A stretch of DNA of 64,000 nucleotides from Streptomyces bungoensis (lineage in GTDB: Bacteria > Actinomycetota > Actinomycetes > Streptomycetales > Streptomycetaceae): positions 80,740-144,739 of the forward strand of contig NZ_KQ948860.1 of NCBI RefSeq assembly GCF_001514215.1, written 5' to 3'. Numbering within the stretch: position 1 is the first letter of the stretch; every line of letters begins with the position of its first letter. The position numbers and the translations under genes were made by a program. Under the pieces are notes generated by a model. That model worked only from the letters and a program-made list of their open reading frames with translations, was not told the DNA's origin and did no database searches. Shown here piece by piece: positions 16,762 through 25,762 of the stretch.

Positions 16762-17763
16762 TCAGCTCCCCGCGTCCGCGGCGGACCCGGTGTCCGGCGC
16801 GCCCTCCTGCTCGCGCGATTCCGCGAGAAGGTCCCGGAACGCCGCGGCCACCACCTGGGGATACTCCATCATGGCCACGTGCCCGGCCTCCGGCAGGGTC
16901 AGCAGACGGTTGTCGCGGAAGGCGCGGGTGGCCTTGCGGGCCATGCGGCAGCCGACCAGCTGGTCGCGGCCGCCGTAGATCAGCAGGGTCGGAGCGAGCA
17001 CGCGTTCGGCCTGGCGCCACAGCCCGTGCTGCCCGCCCAGCGTGTAGGCGTCGACGATCCCGCGCGCGGAGCGGGCCATCGCGTCCCAGAAGTACGGCAG
17101 TTGCAGCCGCCGCTCCAGCTCGTCCACGGCGTGCCGGAACGCCTCGGGCGACACCTGCGCGGGGTCGCCGTAGCACAGCCCGAGCACGCCCCTGACCCGC
17201 TGTTCGGCCGTCCACTCCCTGGTGAGCCGGGTGAAGAGCGCGGCGATGCCGGGCACCCCCAGCAGGCCCGTCGGCACGGCGGTCCGCTGGATGCGCAGCT
17301 CCGGCAGGGCGGGGGAGATCAGCGTGAGGGTGCGGACGAGGTCGGGGCGCACGGCGGCCACGCGTGTGGCGACCGCTCCGCCGAGGGAGTTGCCGAAGAG
17401 GTGGACCGGTCCGCGCCCGCAGGCATCCAGGTAGCGGATGACCGCGCGCGCGTGCCCGGTGACGGAGTAGTTGCCGTCGTCCGGGGGTGGGGAGTCGCCG
17501 AAGCCGGGCAGGTCGACCGCCTCGCCGTCGACGACCCCGTCCAGTTCGGCCATCAGCGACGACCAGTTCTGCGAGGAACCGCCGAGCCCGTGGACGAACA
17601 GCGCGGCCGGCAGACCCTCGCGCGCGGGTGGCCGCGACCGCACCGAGAGGGTGACCCCCGGCAGTCCCACCGACCTGATCCGCTCGCCCTCGCCGACCCG
17701 GACGGGCGCCACCCTCGGGAGCACACTCGCGGCCGGCACGGACGGCGACTCGGTCGAAGACAT
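16762..17763 (-). CDS. Alpha/beta hydrolase
   Basis: A 333-residue alpha/beta-fold hydrolase. FVHGLGGSSQNW forms the oxyanion hole and the nucleophile elbow is GNSLGGAVATR. The acid lies in IYGGRDQLVG and the catalytic histidine in EAGHVAMMEYP. The substrate is unknown. No signal peptide is visible, so it is probably cytoplasmic. It is the first gene of a two-gene operon with the DUF3152 protein, 8 bases apart, and is divergent from the acidic protein gene at 18033. ATG 17763 is the only good start. Confidence 0.85.
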   Translation of the reverse strand: MSSTESPSVPAASVLPRVAPVRVGEGERIRSVGLPGVTLSVRSRPPAREGLPAALFVHGLGGSSQNWSSLMAELDGVVDGEAVDLPGFGDSPPPDDGNYSVTGHARAVIRYLDACGRGPVHLFGNSLGGAVATRVAAVRPDLVRTLTLISPALPELRIQRTAVPTGLLGVPGIAALFTRLTREWTAEQRVRGVLGLCYGDPAQVSPEAFRHAVDELERRLQLPYFWDAMARSARGIVDAYTLGGQHGLWRQAERVLAPTLLIYGGRDQLVGCRMARKATRAFRDNRLLTLPEAGHVAMMEYPQVVAAAFRDLLAESREQEGAPDTGSAADAGS

Positions 17764-18032
17764 GCGGCAATGTTACGAGACGATCACGCCATGATTCATG
17801 TGTTCGCCGTCACAGGTTGGACTCCGCGGTACCGGAAACAGGGGGCGGACGAACAGGCAGCCACGGGCAGCCACGAGCACAGGCAGAGGCGCAGGCGGAT
17901 GGGCCGGGATCCGCGCGGCGAACGGGCGCACACGGCATGGCGTCCGGATCAGGTGTCTCCTAGGCTCGTACCGCGGGCACCCGCGTGTGGCCCCTGCTGC
18001 ATCGAGGGAAGTCCGTAGGAAGGGAGCCCACC

Positions 18033-18257
18033 ATGGCCTTCGACCCCACCGAGCCCGACAAGGCCGAGGATCTCGTGCAGGAGGAGACCCCGGAGATCGA
18101 CGTCGAGGCCCCCGAGGGGGACGCCGTCGAGCAGCACGCCGACCTCGCCCAGGACCAGGACGACCCGCTGACGGAGGTGGACCCGGACCAGGGGAACGAG
18201 GCCGATCTCGTGGAGCAGGCGCGCGTGGTCTCGCTCGACGAGGACGACTACCGCTGA
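18033..18257 (+). CDS. Small acidic conserved protein
   Basis: A 74-residue, strongly acidic protein starting MAFDPTEPDKAEDLVQEE and ending VSLDEDDYR. ATG 18033 has AGGAAGGGAG upstream; the longer frame from 17985 starts without such a site. There is no membrane segment, cysteine or recognisable fold, and it is probably disordered. I recognise the type as a small conserved streptomycete protein of unknown role. It lies alone between divergent and co-directional regulators. Confidence 0.75.
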   Translation: MAFDPTEPDKAEDLVQEETPEIDVEAPEGDAVEQHADLAQDQDDPLTEVDPDQGNEADLVEQARVVSLDEDDYR

Positions 18258-18423
18258 CTCCGGCCGCGCTCGCGGCACCTGGCCGGCCGTACGAGGGGGG
18301 CTTCGCGGCTTTCGTCGCCGTCCGGTACGTGAAATTCTGCGCTCGCACCGCGCACACCACGGTTACCGAAAAGTACGATGGCCGCGCGGCCGACACCGCA
18401 TGTGGACGACATTGGGAGGCGGC

Positions 18424-19065
18424 GTGACAGCCATCGAGCAAACTGAGGCAGCACGCCCACGGGGCACCCGTCTGCCGCGCCGAGCCCGGCGGAACCAGTT
18501 GCTGGGCGCCGCCCAGGAGGTCTTCGTCGCGCAGGGGTACCACGCGGCGGCGATGGACGACATCGCCGAGCGGGCCGGAGTGAGCAAGCCGGTGCTCTAC
18601 CAGCACTTCCCCGGCAAGCTCGATCTCTATCTCGCCCTGCTGGACCAGCACTGCGAGTCGCTGATCCAGGCCGTGCGCGGGGCGCTCGCCTCGACGTCCG
18701 ACAACAAGCAGCGCGTACGGGCGACCATGGACGCCTACTTCGCGTACGTGGAGGACGACGGCGGTGCCTTCCGCCTGGTCTTCGAGTCGGACCTGACGAA
18801 CGAGCCCGCGGTGCGCGAGCGCGTCGACAAGGTGACCAACGAGTGCGCCGAGGCGATCTGCGACGTCATCGCCGAGGACACCGGCCTCTCGCGGGCGGAG
18901 TCGATGCTGCTCGCCTCCGGCCTCGGCGGCCTCGCCCAGGTGGTGGCGCGGTCCTGGCTGCACAGCGACCGCAGTGTGCCGCGCGACCAGGCGGTGCAGC
19001 TGCTGGCCTCGCTGGCCTGGCGGGGCATCGCCGGCTTCCCGCTGCACGGCAGCGAGCACCACTGA
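18424..19065 (+). CDS. TetR/AcrR-family transcriptional regulator
   Basis: A 213-residue regulator. The N-terminal helix-turn-helix is clear: RNQLLGAAQEVFVAQGYHAAAMDDIAERAGVSKPVLYQHFPGKLDLY. The C-terminal ligand domain is acidic (FAYVEDDGGAFRLVFESDLTNEPAVRERV). The start is GTG 18424 with GGGAGG at 5-nt spacing; the upstream ATG 18400 lacks one. It corresponds by position and type to Rv3208, beside the DUF3107 gene. The regulated genes are unknown. A possible -10 (TACGAT, 18374-18379) lies upstream without a clear -35. Confidence 0.9.
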   Translation: MTAIEQTEAARPRGTRLPRRARRNQLLGAAQEVFVAQGYHAAAMDDIAERAGVSKPVLYQHFPGKLDLYLALLDQHCESLIQAVRGALASTSDNKQRVRATMDAYFAYVEDDGGAFRLVFESDLTNEPAVRERVDKVTNECAEAICDVIAEDTGLSRAESMLLASGLGGLAQVVARSWLHSDRSVPRDQAVQLLASLAWRGIAGFPLHGSEHH

Positions 19066-19199
19066 CGGCCGCTCGTCGCCGCGTGCTGTTCGCTGACGGC
19101 GTTCCGGCCCGCAGCGTGTACGTCCCCTCGCCGGACTAATGTGTGCTGGGTACAGCGCGGAAGATCGCGCACATCACTGACCGTCGGAGGGACATAGCC

Positions 19200-19427
19200 G
19201 TGGAGGTCAAGATCGGCGTGCAGCACGCGCCCCGCGAGATCGTTCTGGAGAGCGGTCTGAGTGTCGAGGAGGTCGAGCGCGCGGTGAGCGAGGCACTGAC
19301 CGGCAAGACGCAGCTGCTCAGCCTCCAGGACGAGAAGGGCCGCAAGGTCCTGGTCCCGACGGACCGCCTGGCGTACGTGGAGATCGGCGAGCCGACCGTC
19401 CGCAAGGTGGGCTTCGGCACGCTGTAG
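19200..19427 (+). CDS. DUF3107 family small protein (TB9.4-like)
   Basis: A 75-residue protein, VEVKIGVQHAPREIVLES through RLAYVEIGEPTVRKVGFG, matching the DUF3107 family (Rv3208A/TB9.4), which is conserved across actinobacteria and has no established function. The start is GTG 19200 with CGGAGGG upstream; the ATG frame from 19143 adds an unconserved stretch. It follows the TetR gene as in mycobacteria. A strong terminator follows. Confidence 0.88.
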   Translation: MEVKIGVQHAPREIVLESGLSVEEVERAVSEALTGKTQLLSLQDEKGRKVLVPTDRLAYVEIGEPTVRKVGFGTL

Positions 19428-19451
19428 GCCCGAACCGCGGACCAAGCGGTG

Positions 19452-19486
19452 AAGAGGCCCGGCGGCACTGTGCCGCCGGGCCTCTT
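19452..19486. terminator. Terminator after the DUF3107 gene
   Basis: A perfect 16-bp stem (19452-19467 with 19471-19486) and 3-nt loop, ending in CTCTT, lie 25 bases after the stop codon. Confidence 0.9.
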
Positions 19487-19608
19487 GCCGTGGGGCCCGC
19501 ACACGGATGCCGCACAAGTCGCCCACAGGGGATGATTGCGATCCGCAGGTCAGGGGTATGACGGGCTACGACCGTCAAGCCCGGTGCGGCCGTGGGAGGG
19601 ACCTCGAG

Positions 19609-19878
19609 ATGACCCTGGAAGTGCTCGGATCCGCCGTGCTCGGTCTGGTCCTCGCCTGGGCGGCGACCCACCGGTTCGCGCGCCGGCTGCCGACCCGCCC
19701 GCTCGTCTACTCGACCGGCGTCATCGGGGCCCTCTTCGGCGACTTCATCACCCACAGCGCCCTGGGCCCCGGTTCGGCCCTGCTGAGCCTCCTCGGCGCG
19801 GCGGTCGTCTCCGCCGCGTCCCTGTCCCTGCTGCTCCGCCCGGCCGGCCGCCTGCGCCGACGATCGATCCCGGCGTAG
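19609..19878 (+). CDS. Small integral membrane protein
   Basis: An 89-residue protein with two or three hydrophobic segments (LGSAVLGLVLAWAATHRFA, LVYSTGVIGALFGDFITH and ALLSLLGAAVVSAASLSLLL) and a basic C-terminus RLRRRSIPA. ATG 19609 is chosen for GGGAGGG upstream and its fit to the first membrane helix. No function is recognised. It is convergent with the ferritin-like gene. Confidence 0.7.
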   Translation: MTLEVLGSAVLGLVLAWAATHRFARRLPTRPLVYSTGVIGALFGDFITHSALGPGSALLSLLGAAVVSAASLSLLLRPAGRLRRRSIPA

Positions 19879-19989
19879 CCGGAGGAGCGGCGGGCCGCCC
19901 CTGTCGCGGCGCGGCCGCGAAGGGCGAGGGGAACTGCGCGACCGGCCCCGGACGCCCTCAACAGCGGCGACCGCGGAGCACGCCGCCGC

Positions 19990-20736
19990 TCAGGCCGCGA
20001 GGCCCAGCGCGGCCATGCGCTTGGTGTGCGCCTCCGTGATCCGCGAGAACATCTTGCCGACCTCGGCGAGATCGAACCCGTCGGCGACCCCGCCCACCAG
20101 CATGGTGGACAGCGCGTCTCGTTCGGCGACCACCCGCTGCGACTGCGAGAGCGCCTCCCCCATCAGCCGCCGTGCCCACAGCGCCAGCCGCCCGCCCACG
20201 CGCGGGTCGGCGTCGATCGCCGCGCGCACCTTCTCCACCGCGAAACCGGCGTGCCCGGTGTCGTCCAGGACGGCCAGGACCAGCTCGCGCGTGTCGGAGT
20301 CGAGGCGGGCCGCGACCTCCCGGTAGAAGTCGCTCGCGATCGAGTCACCGACGTAGGCCTTGACCAGGCCCTCCAGCCAGTCCGACGGCGCCGTCTGCCG
20401 GTGGAAGCCGTCCAGGGCCGCGACGAAGGGCTCCATGGCCACCGTCGGCTCCCCGCCGATCTCGGTGAGGCGTTCCCGCAGCCGCTCGAAGTGGTGGAAC
20501 TCCGCCGACGCCATCTTCGCCAGCTCCGCCTTGTCCGAGAGCGTCGGCGCCAGCTTGGCGTCCTCCGCGAGCCGCTCGAACGCCGCGAGCTCCCCGTACG
20601 CCAGCGCTCCGAGCAGGTCCACGACCGCGGCCCGGTACTGTGGGTCGGCGGAGGCCTGCGCCCAGTCCTGGGCGGCGACGCCGGTGTGCTCGGCGGGTGC
20701 GGCGGACGCGTTCTCAGGCTTGTCAGAGCTAGTCAT
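19990..20736 (-). CDS. Ferritin-like fold protein (MiaE-like/hydroxylase superfamily)
   Basis: A 248-residue, mostly helical protein. Glu/His pairs typical of the ferritin-like di-iron fold are visible in GELAAFERLAEDA, ASAEFHHFERLRERL and DDTGHAGFAVEKV. The second motif reads E-F-H-H-F-E, close to the ExxH metal ligands, so a di-iron centre is possible. The family is annotated in actinobacteria as ferritin-like or tRNA-hydroxylase-like; the substrate here is unknown. It is divergent from the DEAD-box helicase, the same pair as Rv3210c/Rv3211. Confidence 0.75.
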   Translation of the reverse strand: MTSSDKPENASAAPAEHTGVAAQDWAQASADPQYRAAVVDLLGALAYGELAAFERLAEDAKLAPTLSDKAELAKMASAEFHHFERLRERLTEIGGEPTVAMEPFVAALDGFHRQTAPSDWLEGLVKAYVGDSIASDFYREVAARLDSDTRELVLAVLDDTGHAGFAVEKVRAAIDADPRVGGRLALWARRLMGEALSQSQRVVAERDALSTMLVGGVADGFDLAEVGKMFSRITEAHTKRMAALGLAA

Positions 20737-21148
20737 GAGGCGCACAATAGCCCGCTTGCCGTGCCCCACAAGTCCCTGGTCAACCAGTGTGACCACGACT
20801 ACGTGACCGAATCGGCCATCGCATGTGCGCGAATCCGGGGTATGGTGGTAATGCGCCTGCTGAGTGCGTCGACGATGTTCGACGTGTCCCGACAGGCCGC
20901 ACGCATGAGGATGCCCGGTCGGTGGCCCGATCGGCTCCGACCCGACAGACCTCCCCGGCCGTACGGCACATCGCGTACGACGACGGGAGGACACCCTCAG
21001 CGGTGAGAGAGCTAGAGCGTCGGCAGAGGTCCCGTGCCATACGGCTTGCCCGAGTTGGGCCGACCGTAAGGCAGCCGACGTCCCCGGCACGGTCCGTCAA
21101 AGACCCCCGCGCTCGCCTCGCACCGCGCCACACAGAAGAGGCAGCACC
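20737..21148. other. 412-bp divergent leader region before the DEAD-box helicase
   Basis: This gap separates the ferritin-like gene and the helicase. A possible -10 TATGGT lies near 20841 without a convincing -35. An open frame from ATG 20823 ends in a TGA at 21150-21152 that overlaps the proposed CTG start of the helicase as CTGA. Its codon use is less GC-biased than neighbouring genes, so I do not call it a gene, but it could be a translated leader. Confidence 0.4.
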
Positions 21149-23728
21149 CTGACTACGACGTTTCGCGAACTCGGAATCCTTCCCGAGACGGCCGAGGCCC
21201 TGGAGGCCGTCGGCATCGTCACCCCCTTCCCCATCCAGGAGATGACGCTCCCCGTCGCCCTCTCCGGCACGGATGTCATCGGCCAGGCCAAGACCGGCAC
21301 CGGCAAGACGCTGGGCTTCGGTCTCCCGCTCCTGGAGCGCGTCACCGTCCCCGCCGACGTCGAGGCCGGACGCGCCGCCCCCGAGGCCCTCACCGACGCC
21401 CCGCAGGCGCTCGTCGTCGTCCCCACGCGCGAGCTGTGCACGCAGGTCACGAACGACCTGCTGACCGCGGGCAAGGTGCGCAACGTGCGCGTCCTCGCGA
21501 TCTACGGCGGCCGGGCCTACGAGCCGCAGGTGGAGGCCCTGAAGAAGGGCGTCGACGTGGTCGTCGGCACCCCGGGCCGCCTGCTGGACCTGGCCGGCCA
21601 GAAGAAGCTGGACCTGAAGCACGTCAAGTCCCTGGTGCTCGACGAGGCCGACGAGATGCTCGACCTGGGCTTCCTGCCCGACGTCGAGAAGATCATCAAC
21701 ATGCTGCCGGCCAAGCGGCAGACCATGCTGTTCTCGGCGACCATGCCGGGCGCGGTCATCGGCCTCGCCCGCCGCTACATGTCCCGACCCACGCACATCC
21801 GCGCCACGGCGCCGGACGACGAGGGCGTGACGGTCGCGAACATCAAGCAGTTCGTCTACCGCGCGCACAACATGGACAAGCCGGAGATGGTCGCGCGCAT
21901 CCTGCAGGCCGACGGCCGCGGGCTCGCGATGATCTTCTGCCGGACCAAGCGCACGGCGGCCGACATCGCCGAGCAGCTCGAGCGCCGCGGCTTCGCCTCC
22001 GGCGCGGTCCACGGCGACCTCGGCCAGGGCGCCCGCGAGCAGGCGCTGCGCGCCTTCCGCAACGGCAAGGTCGACGTCCTCGTCTGCACCGACGTCGCCG
22101 CGCGCGGCATCGACGTCGAGGGCGTCACCCACGTCATCAACTACCAGTCGCCCGAGGACGAGAAGACGTACCTGCACCGGGTCGGCCGTACGGGCCGCGC
22201 GGGTGCGAAGGGCACGGCGATCACGTTCGTCGACTGGGACGACATCCCGCGCTGGCAGCTGATCAACAAGGCGCTGGAGCTGGACTTCAACGACCCGGTG
22301 GAGACGTACTCGAGCTCCCCGCACCTGTTCGCGGACCTCGGCATCCCCGCGGGCACCAAGGGCACCCTGCCGCGCTCGGAGCGGACCCGCGCCGGACTGG
22401 ACGCGGAGGTGCTGGAGGACCTCGGCGAGACCGGTGGACGCGGTGCGCGCGGTCGCGGCGGCCGGGGAGGCCGCGGCGACGCGGGCGCCCCGGAGCGCGA
22501 GCGGGAGCGGGAGCGCTCCGAGCGCACCCCGCGCCGTCGCCGCCGCACGCGCGGCGGTACCCCGCTGGACGCCTCCACGGCCACCACGGCGCCGGCCGCC
22601 GAGACCGGCACCGCCGACGAGTCAACGGCGGCCCGCACCCCGCGCCGCCGCCGTCGCACCCGCGGCGGAGGCCAGGCGGAGCCGCTGACGGCCGCTGCCC
22701 CGGCCGCGACCGCCGCACCCGCGGAGGCCGCCGAGGTTGCGCTGGACTCCGCCGAGGGTCCGGCCGCGCAGCCCGTCGCCGAGCAGGCCGTCGCCGAGAA
22801 GCCGCGCCGCCGCCGCACGCGCCGGTCGGCGGAGCCGGTGGCGGCCGAGCCGACGGCCGCCGCGCCGGCGCCCGGGCCCGTCGCCGCCGAGGCCACCGCG
22901 CCCGCGGGGGCAGCGGAGCCCGAGGCGAAGCCGCGCCGCGCCCGCAAGGCCACCCCCGAGGCCGCCGAGGCCGTCGTCGACACGGCCGAGGCCACCGAGG
23001 CCAAGCCGCGCCGCCGCACCCGCAAGACGGCCGAGCCGGCCGCCGAAGCGGCGGTCGCGACGGCCGAGGGCACGGAGGAGGCGGCCCCGGCCGCCAAGCC
23101 GCGCCGCACCCGGAAGACGGCCGTGGCCGCGCCCGAGGCGACGGTGACGGAGACGGAGCCCGAGGCGAAGCCGCGCCGCACCCGCAAGACGGCGGCCACC
23201 GCGCCGGAGACGGCCGAGGCCCCCGAAGCCGAGGCCAAGCCGCGCCGCACCCGGAAGACCGCCGCCACCGCCACCGAGCCCGGTGACACGGCGGAGGCCA
23301 CCGAGGCCAAGCCGCGCCGCACCCGCAAGGCCACCGCGGCCGCCGAAGCCGCCGTCGACACGGCCGAGGGCACGGAGGCCAAGCCCCGCCGGGCGCGCAA
23401 GACGGCCGCCACCGCCCCGGAGACGGCCGAGGCGCCGGAGGCCGAGGCGAAGCCGCGCCGCACCCGTAAGAAGGCCGTGGCAGCCCCGGAGACGGCCGAG
23501 GCTCCCGAGGCCGAGGCAAAGCCCCGGCGCACCCGCAAGAAGGCCGTGGCAGCCCCGGAGACGGCCGAGGCCGCCGAGGTGGCCGCGCCCAAGGTGCGGC
23601 GGACGCGGAAGGCCGTGGCCGAGGTGGCCGCTCCGGAGATTCCGGCGCAGGCCACCGAGGAGCCGGAGGTCAAGCCGCGCCGCCGGACCCGCAAGGCCAC
23701 GGTGGCCGTCGAGGCCGCCGAAGGCTGA
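21149..23728 (+). CDS. DEAD-box ATP-dependent RNA helicase (RhlE-like) with a long repetitive basic tail, probable CTG start
   Basis: An 859-residue helicase. The Q motif (FRELGI, PFPIQEMTLP) precedes Walker A AKTGTGKT, then PTREL, TPGR, DEAD, SAT, IFCRTKRTA and HRVGRTGRAG, so all core motifs are present. The first ATG/GTG/TTG in frame (21242) would remove the Q motif. The conserved N-terminus TTTFRELGI is instead preceded by CTG 21149, with AGAGG seven bases upstream. After about residue 430 the protein becomes an Arg/Gly-rich and then Ala/Glu/Lys/Arg repetitive tail, probably for RNA binding. It likely acts in ribosome assembly or mRNA turnover. Confidence 0.9.
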   Translation: MTTTFRELGILPETAEALEAVGIVTPFPIQEMTLPVALSGTDVIGQAKTGTGKTLGFGLPLLERVTVPADVEAGRAAPEALTDAPQALVVVPTRELCTQVTNDLLTAGKVRNVRVLAIYGGRAYEPQVEALKKGVDVVVGTPGRLLDLAGQKKLDLKHVKSLVLDEADEMLDLGFLPDVEKIINMLPAKRQTMLFSATMPGAVIGLARRYMSRPTHIRATAPDDEGVTVANIKQFVYRAHNMDKPEMVARILQADGRGLAMIFCRTKRTAADIAEQLERRGFASGAVHGDLGQGAREQALRAFRNGKVDVLVCTDVAARGIDVEGVTHVINYQSPEDEKTYLHRVGRTGRAGAKGTAITFVDWDDIPRWQLINKALELDFNDPVETYSSSPHLFADLGIPAGTKGTLPRSERTRAGLDAEVLEDLGETGGRGARGRGGRGGRGDAGAPERERERERSERTPRRRRRTRGGTPLDASTATTAPAAETGTADESTAARTPRRRRRTRGGGQAEPLTAAAPAATAAPAEAAEVALDSAEGPAAQPVAEQAVAEKPRRRRTRRSAEPVAAEPTAAAPAPGPVAAEATAPAGAAEPEAKPRRARKATPEAAEAVVDTAEATEAKPRRRTRKTAEPAAEAAVATAEGTEEAAPAAKPRRTRKTAVAAPEATVTETEPEAKPRRTRKTAATAPETAEAPEAEAKPRRTRKTAATATEPGDTAEATEAKPRRTRKATAAAEAAVDTAEGTEAKPRRARKTAATAPETAEAPEAEAKPRRTRKKAVAAPETAEAPEAEAKPRRTRKKAVAAPETAEAAEVAAPKVRRTRKAVAEVAAPEIPAQATEEPEVKPRRRTRKATVAVEAAEG
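22921..23715 (+). repeat. KPRRTRK repeat tail of the DEAD-box helicase
   Basis: About eleven copies of a basic heptad, KPRRTRK or a close variant, alternate with acidic, Ala/Pro-rich spacers such as TAATAPETAEAPEAEA. Adjacent units of around 25 residues are nearly identical, for example the two KKAVAAPETAEA blocks near 23470-23570. The alternation of basic patches and acidic linkers resembles AT-hook or histone H1-like tails. Confidence 0.85.
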
Positions 23729-23750
23729 TCCGGCACACCGCCTAGTCGCC

Positions 23751-23784
23751 GACGGCCCGGTCCACTCACGTGGGCCGGGCCGTC
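23751..23784. terminator. Terminator after the DEAD-box helicase
   Basis: A 14-bp stem with a single G-T pair (23751-23764 with 23771-23784) and 6-nt loop lies about 20 bases after the stop. Confidence 0.8.
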
Positions 23785-23839
23785 GCCGTTCCCGGCCCTC
23801 CCCACCGGGTCGGGGCGCCGCTGCCGATAGCCTTTTTCC

Positions 23840-24724
23840 ATGAGCAGGCCTGCCACCTTCGTTCCGCCCCCCGGTGCCCGCGCGTACTCCCTGCGGACCG
23901 CGCGCGGGGAGTTCGCCGTCGTCGACACGCCCGCGGCCGACGGCGTCGAGCCCAGGGGCGTCGCGCTGCTGCTGCCGGGGTTCACCGGGAGCAAGGAGGA
24001 CTTCAACCCGCTGCACCTGCCGCTGGCCGCGCGCGGGTACCGGACCGTGGCCGTGGACGGGCGCGGCCAGCACGAGACGGACGGCCCCGAGGACGACGAG
24101 TCCGCCTACGCGCAGGAGGAGCTGGCCAAGGACGTGCTCGCGCAGGCCGAGGCGATCGCGACGGAGCCCCTGCACCTGCTGGGGCACTCGCTCGGCGGGC
24201 AGATCTCGCGCGCGGCCGTGCTGATCGACCACTCACCGTTCCGCTCGCTCACCCTGATGGCCTCGGGGCCCGCCCAGATCTCGGCCTCCCAGCGGCAGCG
24301 CGTCCAGCTGCTGCGGGACGCGCTCGCCGTGATGTCGATGGCGCAGGTGTGGGACGCGATCCAGGCGATGGAGGCGGCCCCGGAGGACACCGACGCCGTC
24401 CGGCTCGACGGCGGGCTGGACAACCGGGACGACCTGCGGCGCCGCTGGCTGGGCAACAAGCCCGCGCAGCTGCTCGCCACCGGGCGGCAGCTGTGCGCCG
24501 AGCCGGACCGGGTGGCGCAGCTGGCCGCCGTGCCGCTGCCGTTCCACGTGCTGTCGGGTGCGCTGGACGACACCTGGCCGCTGGCGCTGCTGGACGAGAT
24601 GGCCCTGCGGCTGAACGCGCGGCGGACGGTCATCGAGGGCGCCGAGCACTCGCCGAACACCGACCGGCCGCTCCCCACGGCCCGTGCGATCGCCGACTTC
24701 TGGGACGACCTCCTGGCCCTGTAG
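23840..24724 (+). CDS. Alpha/beta hydrolase
   Basis: A 294-residue alpha/beta hydrolase. LLLPGFTGSKEDF is the oxyanion turn, VAVDGRGQHETDG follows strand 4, GHSLGGQISR carries the nucleophile, SGALDDTW holds the acid, and GAEHSPNTDRP the histidine. The substrate is unknown. No signal peptide is present. ATG 23840 gives a short N-terminal lead into the first strand. It is convergent with the NYN-domain gene. Confidence 0.85.
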   Translation: MSRPATFVPPPGARAYSLRTARGEFAVVDTPAADGVEPRGVALLLPGFTGSKEDFNPLHLPLAARGYRTVAVDGRGQHETDGPEDDESAYAQEELAKDVLAQAEAIATEPLHLLGHSLGGQISRAAVLIDHSPFRSLTLMASGPAQISASQRQRVQLLRDALAVMSMAQVWDAIQAMEAAPEDTDAVRLDGGLDNRDDLRRRWLGNKPAQLLATGRQLCAEPDRVAQLAAVPLPFHVLSGALDDTWPLALLDEMALRLNARRTVIEGAEHSPNTDRPLPTARAIADFWDDLLAL

Positions 24725-24756
24725 GCGGCCCGGGCGGCCGTCCTGGTGACTGCCCG

Positions 24757-25653
24757 CTAGTACTGCGTCTGCAGGTGGTCCCAGAAGCCGTCGCGGAGGG
24801 CGCGGCGCAGGTCCGCGTGGCCGCGCAGGGAGTACTGGAGCAGGGCCTCGGCCTCGACCAGCAGGTCCTGGTCGACCGGTCCGGGCAGGTAGGGGTGGCC
24901 GGGGAGGAGTTCGACGAGGGCCTCGCGGCCCCGCGCGGACAGCCACTTGGCCGCGATCTGGGCGCCGACGAAGCGCACGTCCTCGCGGGTGGGCCGGGTC
25001 CCGGCGGTGCCCTCGTAGGCGGCGGCCGTGCGGCGGGAGACGTACGGCTTGAAGAACTCCAGGTCGAGGGTGCGCTGGCTGTCGACCTCCCAGAGCAGGG
25101 GTTCCGCCTGGTTGCGGCCCTCGGGGGCCTCGATGCCCCACAGGTGGACGCGGGCGCCGTAGCCCTGGGCCGCCTCGACCGCCGAGACCAGGTCCTCGTC
25201 GCCGCCCAGCAGGGCCGCGTCGCTGATGGCGCGGTGCCGGGCGAGGGACTCCAGGTCGGTGCGGATGAGGGAGTCGACGCCCTTCTGCTGGTTGTTGGCG
25301 TTGAGGTTGCCGAGGCGGACCTTGACGTCGGGCAGTTCGGCGATGGACTGCTGCTCGGCGGTGTGGATGCGGCGGCGGGCGCCGTCGTACCAGTAGACGC
25401 GCAGCAGCCGGCTGTCCGCGAAGATCGTGCGGGCCTTGTCGATGAGCGCCTCGATCAGGCCCTCGGCGTCCAGGTCGAAGGCCCGGCGGTCCTCGGTGCC
25501 GGCGACGAGCCGGCCGGCGGCCGCGTAGAGGTAGCCCGCGTCGACGAAGATCGCGTGGGTGGAGGGCGTCTTCGCCACCTCGGCGAGCATGCGCTGCAGC
25601 AGCCCGTTGGTGTGGTCGATGCGGGCGGCCAGGGCCGCCAGGTCGTCGTTCAT
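24757..25653 (-). CDS. NYN-domain (PIN-like) protein, possible ribonuclease
   Basis: A 298-residue protein. The NYN/LabA-type fold is indicated by AIFVDAGYLYAAAG near residue 35, VDSLIRTDLESLARHRAISDAALLGGDEDLVSAVEAAQGYGARVHLWG, and matching acidic residues (VDAG, VDSLI, DAALLGGDEDL) that would bind a metal ion. The family is thought to contain nucleases; no substrate is known here. A C-terminal helical domain follows. ATG 25653 (MNDDLAA) is chosen from family expectation; ATG 25662 (MEAMNDD) is equally possible. Confidence 0.8.
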   Translation of the reverse strand: MNDDLAALAARIDHTNGLLQRMLAEVAKTPSTHAIFVDAGYLYAAAGRLVAGTEDRRAFDLDAEGLIEALIDKARTIFADSRLLRVYWYDGARRRIHTAEQQSIAELPDVKVRLGNLNANNQQKGVDSLIRTDLESLARHRAISDAALLGGDEDLVSAVEAAQGYGARVHLWGIEAPEGRNQAEPLLWEVDSQRTLDLEFFKPYVSRRTAAAYEGTAGTRPTREDVRFVGAQIAAKWLSARGREALVELLPGHPYLPGPVDQDLLVEAEALLQYSLRGHADLRRALRDGFWDHLQTQY

Positions 25654-25762
25654 CGCCTCCATTGTCCCGGCGGTCACGCTGCGAACACAACCGGTCCCGG
25701 TCAGTCCCACGACCGCCGCTTACCGGTCAGTAATTAGCCGTTCGAAAAATTTCTTTAGTTTA

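Noticed and set aside
20823..21152. 109-codon frame upstream of the DEAD-box helicase as a gene
   Set aside because: Third-position GC is clearly lower than in neighbouring genes and no domain is visible. Only its stop-codon overlap with CTG 21149 is of interest.
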